In this document: piece by piece, positions 1-9,100 of the stretch
Layout of the letters: each line of letters starts with the position of its first letter
Position numbering within the stretch: the first letter of the stretch is position 1
Made by a program: the position numbers and the translations under genes
Assembly (NCBI GenBank): GCA_026770025.1
Contig: JAMXDE010000040.1
Location: 124,001-188,000 of the forward strand
Reading direction: 5' to 3'
DNA: 64,000 nt
From: Craspedostauros australis
Taxonomy: Eukaryota; Bacillariophyta; Bacillariophyceae; Mastogloiales; Achnanthaceae
The notes under the pieces: model-generated
Told to the model about the DNA's origin: nothing
What the model saw: the letters and a program-made list of their open reading frames with translations, nothing else
The model's database searches: none

Positions 1-1
1 G

Positions 2-250
2 AAGCGGCTGATGGAGATGCGCGGTGAGTCGCAGAAGCTGGAGAAGAAGATGCAGGAAGCCAAGACGCGCGAGCCGCAGAAAAGCCTGCTGCGATTGTCA
101 CAGGACCAGGAGGTGGGGTTGACCAGAGAAGGCGGGGCATGCTGCAAGGTCCACAGAGGCTTGGCGATCGAGTATCACATCCTCGGCCATTTTGAGGTGG
201 CATCCATCCCCAACCGGGATCATTCCCACTACAAAGAGTTGTTGCCGTGA
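2..250 (+). CDS. 3' end of an unidentified coiled-coil gene (partial)
   Basis: The window opens inside a reading frame that runs from base 2 to a TGA at 248-250. The first 35 codons are charged and helix-like (KLEKKMQEAKTREPQK), as in a coiled coil; the last 45 look less protein-like. A possible donor, GAG|GTGGGG near 111, could mean that the real exon ends there and that the rest is intron. The other two frames close early. I do not recognise the family, and the bulk of the gene lies outside the window. Confidence 0.35.
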   Translation, partial: KRLMEMRGESQKLEKKMQEAKTREPQKSLLRLSQDQEVGLTREGGACCKVHRGLAIEYHILGHFEVASIPNRDHSHYKELLP

Positions 251-870
251 ACGAAAGTATGGAGAGCGGAGGCATGACTCCTGAGAAGGTACGAGGAAAG
301 TGCAGAGGAACATGGTGGAGCGATAGAGCACGGGCGTGGGAGCAGCAGCATCCGACGCAGGCGATTGCCAGGCACGATCCACAGACACATACATAGCTCT
401 ATACTCCGAAGCGAACAATCAGATGACGCAAAGAAGAGTGTTCCAGATCATGCCATGATTACTCTAGGATAATATAAATAGTACAAATGTAAATGCATCA
501 GGGCAGAGGAATCCGATTTGAAATGCGGGTGCAGGAGTGTCAGAAATGCTGGACAAGGGCTTCTTGTCCGCACCGACATTCACGGCGCTCACCATCGCAA
601 GCAGGACAGCTACCATGCGGATGCCACCACTCGGCATCATCTCCTGTCTTTATGTGAGTAAAGCAACACGCCCAACTTGTTTCATGCTCTACTTGATCTT
701 GATTGACCACTCTCAAAGTCCAAAACAAATCGGGCTGCAACTTGAGCTTCCTTCAGGTGACAGAGTGTGGCACTCTGCGTGCATTGTTTCCCATGGCGAT
801 ACTCAGTGCGCGAGTATGGAACAGGCCCCCAGGTCTACAACTCAGAACTCTCCTGCTGCTCTTGTTGCTC
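251..870. other. intergenic, 3' flank of the HIT gene
   Basis: About 620 bases without a credible gene. Small frames here are compositionally poor and match no family I know. It probably holds the 3' UTR of the leftward HIT gene and the 3' end of the left-edge gene. The strand-antisense Leu-rich frame around 840-900 is only the reverse of the Gln/Glu-rich C-terminus of the HIT protein. Confidence 0.4.
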
Positions 871-1554
871 CTACTCGTGTTCCTCCTCCTGCTGCTGCTC
901 AAACAACCGCCGATACATGGCAGCTTCGGCGGCCATCATTTGCTGCGTCCTGTCCTTGCGATCGGCATCATCGGGCACCTCCAGATTGGACGGCGCCTGC
1001 TTCAATTCCTCCCGCGGCGCCCAGCGCTCCAAGGCATCGTAAACATCGTCGTTGCGTTCGAAGTCACCCGCTTGCCGCGGCAAGATGTGCACGTGTACGT
1101 GAGGCACGGACTGACCTGCCGCGCGGCCATCCTGCACGGCGACGTTGAATGCTGATGCCTGATACTGGTGCTTCAGGACGGATTGGACCTTGCGTGCCGA
1201 GATCCAGAGATCGGTGTACTCGTCCTGCGTCAATTCCTCCATCGTCGCCACGACGCGGTGCGGCATGACGAGGACATGGCCAGGCACGATGGGTCGCAGG
1301 TTGACGAAGGCCGCGGAGAGGGAGGATTTGTAAAAGATGCTGGTGGAATCGATGAGGAACTTGCCGAATCGCATGCTGTCGTCGTTATCTGTCGAAGACA
1401 AAGATTGCGTGGTGGTGGATGGAGTGGATGGAGTGGACATGGAGAATGCTTGGCAGTGGCAGCAGTGGCTTGATAGATGAATGGACAGGAAAGAGAGCAA
1501 GCCGAGTATGGGCACCAGAATATGATTGAAGCGATGGATAACGGTGATGGCCAT
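871..1554 (-). CDS. HIT-family nucleotide hydrolase with N-terminal targeting signal
   Basis: Histidine-triad protein of the FHIT/HINT superfamily, which hydrolyses dinucleoside polyphosphates or nucleoside phosphoramidates. The triad is clear: SVPHVHVHILPR, with the three alternating His of the catalytic loop, preceded by PGHVLVMPHR, FNVAVQDGRAAGQ and an FxKF-like start (FGKFLIDSTSIFYKS). The C-terminus (ERWAPREELKQAP and an E/Q-rich tail) resembles the FHIT side of the family. I chose the ATG at 1554 (good context, ATGG). It yields 227 residues that begin with a hydrophobic signal-like stretch ending in CHCQAF, reminiscent of the AxA-F cleavage motif of secondary-plastid proteins. An in-frame ATG at 1725 would add 57 polar residues. 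Family is certain; substrate and exact location are inferred. Confidence 0.85.
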   Translation of the reverse strand: MAITVIHRFNHILVPILGLLSFLSIHLSSHCCHCQAFSMSTPSTPSTTTQSLSSTDNDDSMRFGKFLIDSTSIFYKSSLSAAFVNLRPIVPGHVLVMPHRVVATMEELTQDEYTDLWISARKVQSVLKHQYQASAFNVAVQDGRAAGQSVPHVHVHILPRQAGDFERNDDVYDALERWAPREELKQAPSNLEVPDDADRKDRTQQMMAAEAAMYRRLFEQQQEEEHE

Positions 1555-2208
1555 GGCAGTGGACGATGGAGTGGAACAGATTAGATGCAGAAGTGTGAAG
1601 ATTGAGGAGACATCACACTCGTCGTCACAAGGGTTGGATTGATGCGATGGTGTGCGTGTGTGTGTGCTTGCCGTGTCGTTTTCGTTTCTTGTCGCGCGCT
1701 TTCGTCTTTGCTTCGAACTGGTCATGACTCAAATTGGACCAAGTCGTGTGTTGTGATAGTCGAGTCGTTCGAAGACAATTCGGAGAGATTCGAGTTGGGT
1801 CAGATGACTCGCGAAGCGTCCACTATGATCGCACGAGTCGACAAGTGGGTCATCCGCCGATGAAAATCCAGCCACAACGCGCAAGGCACACGACAACAAC
1901 GACAGCCAAAACACAGCAGCAAGGAGGCTGCAACCATGGACATGACCAAGAGACATTTTGGCGCTGCGCAGAACCGTAACGACGGCTGCAGCAAGGAGAC
2001 ATGGCGAGGTAGCCAACAGAGAGAAGGCCACAACACACCAAGCCAACGGCAGCCGCAACACCCGACAGCCAACAACAACACAGGAGGAATTGCAGAGCCC
2101 ACGTCTCCATCATCAACAAGAAAGGCACGAACATCAGCCTACTCGCACAGCATCACAAGCATCCAGAGTCCCGCAGATAGCTAACAGCAAGCAACAAAAA
2201 CAGCAACG
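1555..2208. promoter_or_regulatory. divergent promoter region, HIT gene / COPG
   Basis: Shared 5' region between the leftward HIT gene and rightward COPG. The COPG-proximal half is rich in CAACA and CAGCAAC, like other leaders in this window. No clear TATA box or operator could be named by eye. Confidence 0.4.
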
Positions 2209-5200
2209 ATGGGTGATCAACCAATGGACGGATCCATCAGCATGGGATCCATGCTGCGCGAAGTGCAGGAGATGGCGGACAAGTTCAAGGTCGAGGAGGA
2301 CGAGCAGTACATCTCGCCCTACGCCCACCTCGAGAAGGCTGCCGTGTTGCAGGAAGCCAGGTATGTCAATCAGCATCGCCATTGCCGTTGCGCGACTTTG
2401 CAGCGCAGAGCGCCGGAGTGCAATGCTGTGCAGCGTGTTTGTGCGGATCATTGCGCAGGGCACAAAAGGATTCATTCCTGCCCGCTGTTGGCGTGTGTGT
2501 CCTTTTTTGGCTTTTTCAGGTCTGCGCTCGTGTCATCCAACGCAAGGAGTAAATGATTGCAGAGTAGACTTGAGTCAAGCGGAGGAGATGATACAATAGA
2601 TGATAGACGAGCAGCTTTCTCCTCCTCTTGCAATGTTGGTACATTGCGATTGCTGTGCCCATGAGGCGACCGGATCCAACTCAGAGGAACTGCCACCAAC
2701 CCGCCCACGCACAAATACACACCGCGTCTCACCGTATCCCTTTCTACACAATGTCTGCTTTTCAACACAATGCGCAATGACTCCTCGTTGACGACGGTTG
2801 TGCCAACACACGTTGGTTCAATAATCCCATCTCTATCCACTTGGCCATCGCTGTGGTTGGATTGAGCTTTGGTATGCTTCCCATCATATACCATACGAAC
2901 ACCACCATCATCATCATCATCAATACTCTATGAAAATGACCATCATTGCCTACCACCCCAATCATTCTTACGGTCATATCTCCCTGCCCATCATTCGGGA
3001 ATCCGCTCGCTCTTCATTACCTCGAATCATCATGTGCGCCATATGTGCACCATATGCACCAAACCACTTCACCCGCTAACCCACAGAATCTTCCATGACC
3101 CAAACGCAGTTCGCGAGGATCCACGAAAATGCTGCACTGTCATTGCACAGCTGCTGCACCTGCAGAACACTGGACAGTACTTGTCCGGAGTGGAGGCAAC
3201 CGAGGTGTTTTTCGGAGTCACCAAACTCTTCATGAGCGACGATGCGTCCCTGCGTCGTATGGTCTACCTCTTCATCAAGGACGTCGCGGAGACGTGCAAC
3301 CCGGACGATGTCATCATCGTCACTTCCTGCTTGACCAAGGACATGACCTGCGATGTCGACCTGTACCGTGGAAATGCCCTGCGTGTTCTGGTCCGAATCG
3401 TGGATGCTGCGATGCTTGGCGCCATCGAGCGTTATGTCAAGCAGGCCATCGTCGATTCGTCCGGTCAGGTCGCCAGCTCCGCCCTCGTCTCCGCGTCCCA
3501 CCTCTTCCTCCAGTCTCAGGAATGCGCCAACGTCGTCCGACGATGGATCAGCGAAACGCAGGAGGCCACCACCTCGTCCAACGAGATGGTCCAGTTCCAC
3601 GGCATGCAGCTTCTCTACCAGATCAAGTCGCATGACCGTCTCGGCGTTTCCAAGCTCGTGTCGCAGTTCAGCACGCGTAACACCTTGAGATCTCCGTTGG
3701 CCTTGGTCCTCCTCGTGCGATACACCGCCAAGCTCCTCCACGATGAGGATGCCGACGGTCGCAACCAGGGACGTGCCATCGCTGATGGTTCCGCCGTCAC
3801 CAAGCAGGGGTACCAATTCCTCGAGGCCAGTCTGCGACACAAGTCCGAGCTGGTCGTCTACGAGGCAGCTCGTGCTATCTGCAATCTCCCAACCATCGAA
3901 CCGCAGGATCTCAGCCCGGCCGTCTCCGTGCTCCAGCTCTTCCTCAGCTCGCCCAAGCCGGCCGTGCGCTTCTCCTCCATGCGCACCCTGGCCCAGGTCG
4001 CCAACTCGCACCCACGCGTCGTCTCCAAGTGCAACGAAGACCTGGAGGCCCTCATCGGAGATTCCAACCGCTCCATCGCCACTCTCGCGATCACCACCCT
4101 CCTCAAGACGGGAAGCGAGAACTCCATCGACCGTCTCCTCAAGCAGATCTCCGCCTTCCTCACCGAGATCGCCGACGAGTACAAGATCACCGTCGTCCGC
4201 AGTCTGCAAAAGCTCTGCCTCACCTACCCATCCAAGCACCGCGTTCTGGTCGGATTCCTTTCCAACTTCCTGCGCGAGGAGGGTGGCTTCGACTTCAAGC
4301 GCAGCATCGTTAACTCCATCATCTCCTTGATCAACACCGTCCCGGAGACCACCGAGAGCTCCCTCCTCCATCTCTGCGAGTTCATCGAGGATTGCGAATT
4401 CACCATGCTCTCCACCCAGATCTTGCATCTCCTCGGAGAGCGCGGACCCTCAACATCGGCACCGGCGCGATACATCCGTTTCATTTACAACCGCGTTATC
4501 CTTGAGAACTCCGCTGTGCGTGCCGCCGCCGTTTCCGCACTCGCCAAGTTTGCCGCGCAGTGCCCATCCCTCCGTGCCTCCATCATGACGCTGCTCAAGC
4601 GCAGTCTGATGGACGAAGATGATGAGACACGTGACCGTGCCACCATCGCGGTCTCCGTCCTCGAGAATGCCATGGAGAAGAATCCATACGTGGTCCCACC
4701 GGAGGATACCGAGGCGGAGGATATGCCCGCCGATCGTCCGGTGGAAGGAGACGAAGCCGCCTTCGTCCTGTTGGAGCCACTGCCAATGAACTTCGACAAG
4801 CTCGAACGCAGCCTCAAGGCATACATGGCCACCCCGATGTCGATGGAGAGCGCCGACCCGATCACCTTGGAGACATTGCCAATCGTCGAAGACACAGCAG
4901 CCGACCTCGTTGCGGCTTCTGGTGGCGATGACATGATGGACGAGGACCCGGTCGCAGGCTTCGATGCTCCTCCCAAGAAGAAGGAAGTCGTCGATCCAGC
5001 TGCCGTCATCTACGCCATCCCCGAGCTTGCCTCCTTGGGCCGCGCCTTCCGATCCTCCCAACCTGTCCCCCTCACGGAATCAGAAACCGAATACGTCGTG
5101 CAGTGTACCAAACATATCTTCCAACAGCACGTCGTGCTCCAGTTCTCTGTACAAAACACAATCGAGGAGCAGCGACTGGACAACGTCACAGTGCTCGTGG

Positions 5201-5799
5201 ATGATTCCGATTCACAGGTCTTTTCAGCATCCGGAGAGATCGCCGTTGAAGGCATCCGTTACGGTGAAACCAAGAACTGCTTCACTGTTTTGGAACGCAA
5301 CGCCGATGCAGCTCTCGAGCCAAACACCTTCACGTGCGAACTTCGTTTCACCGTGGTTCAGGTCGACCCTGCCACCGGAGAAGAGGAGGGTGACACATTC
5401 GAGGAGGAATACCCGTTGGAGGACCTGGAGATCTCCACATCCGACTTCATGGCCAAGGTCACCGTTCCGGACTTCCGCAAGAGCTGGGAGACGGTGGGCA
5501 ATGCCAATGAAGTGCTGGAGAAGTTCGCGCTTCAGTTCCGACGACTGGAGGATGCCGTGGCCGCCGTTATTAACTATCTCGGTATGCAGCCATGCGATGG
5601 CACAGGGACTCTCAAACCTAACTCGGCTGGCAAACCTCACATGCTGCACATGAGCGGAGTCTTCGTCGCTGGGCAGCAGGTGCTTGCCAGAGCACAGGTC
5701 GCCATGCAGGGGGAGAACTCATCCAATGTTATCCTCAAGATCGCCGTGCGAAGTGACGATGCCACCGTCTCGCGGATGGTTGCGGATTGCATTCGATAA
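2209..5799 (+). CDS. COPG: coatomer subunit gamma (COPI coat)
   Basis: Gamma-COP, a subunit of the COPI coat that buds retrograde Golgi-to-ER vesicles under ARF control. Two exons: 2209-2360 and 3087-5799, with a 726-bp phase-2 intron (gtatgt...ccacag). The splice joins AHLEKAAVLQEAR to IFHDPNAVREDPRKC, which mirrors the conserved N-terminus of animal gamma-COP. The product is 954 residues, slightly longer than the usual ~870. Order: adaptin N-terminal HEAT solenoid (about 40-620; EATEVFFGVTKLF, RRMVYLFIKD, IIVTSCLTKDM), acidic hinge (about 640-760), then the gamma appendage (PVPLTESETEYVV onward). The ATG has good context (aacgATGg). The LINE described below lies about 250 bp past the stop and leaves the coding region intact. 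Confidence 0.96.
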
Positions 5800-6022
5800 G
5801 CACCAGCATTGCATTCCTCAATGAGATGGATGGAAGGCAAGCAGGCAGGCAGGATCATCCGCAGATATCGTTGCTGGCCTGGCTTGACTTGCTGCCTGCC
5901 CATACTAATACGATTCAACCAGCAAACAAACAGAGACTACTTTTGCAATCATGAGTGCATGGTACTCTCAACCAAACACACGAAAACCAACACAACACAA
6001 CACAGGAGATCAATCGAAAAGA

Positions 6023-6044
6023 ACCAAGCATAATATGAAAATAA
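6023..6044 (+). repeat. target-site duplication, copy 1 (3' side of LINE)
   Basis: A 22-base A/T-rich direct repeat beginning accaagcataa and ending gaaaataa. It is identical in all 22 positions to 14584-14605, and the two copies bracket the LINE exactly. Confidence 0.93.
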
Positions 6045-6138
6045 CTCAGAGATTACGTTACGTGCCTCTACGGGCTTTACCCTCGTCTAGACGGGCCCCA
6101 CTAGGACCCGTCGTCGAGCGAGCCGTCGAAAATCGCGA
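6045..6138 (-). other. LINE 3' UTR with potential hairpin
   Basis: Ninety-four bases between the ORF2 stop and the target-site duplication. They include a 10-bp palindrome (cgtctagacg, 6084-6093) inside flanking GGGC/GCCC arms (6072-6075 and 6095-6098), which could form a stem-loop. LINE reverse transcriptases often recognise such 3' structures when no poly(A) tail is present. That function is inferred. Confidence 0.5.
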
Positions 6139-9100
6139 TCAAGGTTGGGAAAGCCACGCGGCCATCAGCGAGCGTTCCTGTTGCAGGGACTGCCGCCGTT
6201 GCCTGTCGCGCGCATCCTTCCGGACCCGTTGCGCCAGTTCGATCCATTGCTGTACTTGTTGTTGAGTACCGGTCTCGGCCACCCCGCCTCGCTGGAGGAC
6301 TTGCGTCTCTCGCAGAGTGAGGCCAGGGGGATGAAAAGAGCGAAGCCGCCTCGCGTAGTCACGCGTGCGTGCTTCCACCGAGTCCGGTGCCTCGTGGACC
6401 TTGTTGTTTCTAGCGGTCCACACAGCCCAAGGAATTTTCCAAATGCGACGTATCACATCAGCTGCCCAAGCCTCCGCCGTTCTGTGCTTGGACGGGTTGT
6501 CCTTCATCCATGCCGCCTGTTGCCGCCGCCAGTCCACGTGTAAAAACCCTTGAAGGAGCGGGAACCACCCCACTATCCTCTGAGGGCCCACCGGTTTGAC
6601 CTTCCGCCGCCACCGCCGCATTCCTTGGCGCATTCCGCCCACCACTAGGGGGTTTGTGCCCACCGTATTCATGTAGTCCAACAACTCTGTCACCGACTCA
6701 TCCCACGTATCCTCATACTCACCACAAGTAAGAAGATGTGCCACCGTTTCCTCCTGCTGGCATCCAGGGCAGACGGAATCCGCCTGAAGCCCTGCCTGCT
6801 TCATTTTTCTCCCCACCGCTATGAACCCCGTTGACACCTTGGTGATGAATCTGATACTGTCTCGGGCCGCTGTTGATCTGCGCGCCCTTGCGTATGCCGT
6901 CCAGTCCACCGCCGAGTGGTCACTCTCGCTCCATCCGTGTTTGGCCCGCCAGTAATCGTCGATGTCGGGCTGCTGAGCTACTGACTCCATAGTCGCTGAG
7001 TCCACATGTGAGCGGGGCGCGCCGGACCAGCCGACTCGCCACACTGGCGCCGACATGACCCACTTAGTGATGGCAGGACTCGTCGAGGCCAACTCCCAAT
7101 GCCGCTTTGCTTCCGCATCTGCCCGCACGTTGAGTCTTGCCCACATGTCGAGGGGGGCCGAGGAGTCGTCTTGATGACCTTTCACCCATCTCCACTTCAA
7201 TGAACACTGGATTTGGCTTTTGGCGTGTTCTATCTCCGAGAGAAGGTCCCAGTCTCGTTGCGTGGGCCTGGGAGATCCGTCCCGAGCCCGATTAAGCGCT
7301 TGCTGCCCGTCGAGGGCAAGGGTGATGGATGGAATGACGACATCGTGGTCGTACTCAAGGCGAAAGACGTAGATGAGTGAGGCCAGGATACCCATGAGCT
7401 CACTTCGGTAGGAGCTCTGCATGGGCGGGCTGCCGGGCACAGTCGCTAAGACTGAAACCGACTTTTTTGACCGTGTGTCGTAGATGATCGACGCCGATGT
7501 GCCACACCCGTCTTTGAAGGAGCCGTCACTCACCGCCACTAGGGCACCCGCGGTCGCTGCTCCATGGGCGTCTTGTGGCGAAAGGTCGCCTTCGACGCTA
7601 TGGATATACGGATGGCGCTCCGGCTCAAGGTATGGGATGTCTGCGTAGGACATCTGCACGCCACTGGTGCCTTCCCAGGTGATGTATCGATCGTTGCGCG
7701 TGACCGAGATGCGCACCGCCCCTTCCGGGGGAGAGACAGAGGTGGACACTGGGTGGTACCTCACTCGTCGTGTACGCCGCTGGCCGCTCGTCCGCCGGTA
7801 GGAAACCGTGGACGCTGCACCGACGTCGAAGATCGTGTCAGTGGGCGGGTGATGCCACCATCGCCAGCGGTGTTCGTCGAGATACCAGGGCCCGAGGGAC
7901 TCCAAGAGGGACCCGTCTGACCGGGTCAACCTCCTGCAGAACTGTCCCCACTCTGCCCACCAGCTAGCTGGCAGACGAGCGGGAAGCCGCGGCCAGGACT
8001 CACGCGATGTGGACGCTTCGTGTCCCGACCAAGCCGCCGAGGTGATTGTTGAACCACATGCTGTGGCGATGTCTGAGATGTACACCGCTCCGAGTTGCAG
8101 CCGGCACGCATTGAGGCGCCGGAACCGCTGCCCGTGATACCCTAGACCCAGTGCTAGCTCGGTGATCGTTCGGTCGCCTTCGCGCTGGGGGTGGAAGGCC
8201 AGCGTTCGCTCCTGGATGTGAAAACCCATCTCCTGGATGTGGCCCCACAGGTTTGAAATCCAGCATGGGGTAAGAGCATCCTGTAAAAGATGGTGAGGGT
8301 GGTCAAACAAGGAGCCGTCAACGCCAACCTCGTCCTTCAGCGCCTCGATCGAGTGCTCCATCATCCTCCCCGTAGGGGTAGATGCGTGCACTTCCTGAAA
8401 CAGCGCTTGGACCTGCCGCACCACTTGTCGTCGCCAAGGGTTCGGGACGCCAATGCCTCCGGCCGAAACCGGAGCAAAGAGAACCGTGCGTGGGAATGTT
8501 CGCATCAGCTTCATTTTGGGGAGTGCCGCTTGAAGGGCCGGCGCCATGATGTGTCGCCACTGGTCCGGTGTGAGCTGCGTGGCCGCCATTACGTATTCCA
8601 CAGACTTCATGAATCGCAAAATCAGGGCCGTCCTCGCTTCCCGCGGGGTGACCTGTGCCACTCTCAGCTTTTCCGCAAACACTTCAGACTTCTTGCGAAG
8701 AGCTGAGACTTGGGCGCTGTTATTGCCATCAAGCGATATGGACACTCCCAACGTCTCCACTGGATCTGTGTGCAACTTGCGCGGGATAGTAGCATTGCCA
8801 CTCTGCCCATCAGAAATGTTGATTTGGTGCTGCTCATGTGAATCCTCAACCCACCATTGGCCTGCTGAGAAAGAGAACTCGACAGCCCACCAAGCCGACT
8901 TGCTTGGCACGATTGCGCCTCCCGTGGCCGTGAGCAACCCGTTCCAGTCGTTGATCATACGCCGAAAGCTCTGGAGGCTCGCTTGCGCTTCATCGCCGTC
9001 CTTGGAGATATGAACAAGATCCGTGTCGTCGACGAATGCCGACCCCAGCACTCGCACTGGAGAACGGCTCAGAGGTGCTCGAAAAGTTGTCTCGTGGCCT

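Noticed and set aside
3076-4428. A 450-codon open frame antisense to COPG
   Set aside because: It is the reverse complement of a GC-rich conserved exon; the product is Glu/Gly/Leu-rich and matches nothing, while the plus strand is clearly gamma-COP.
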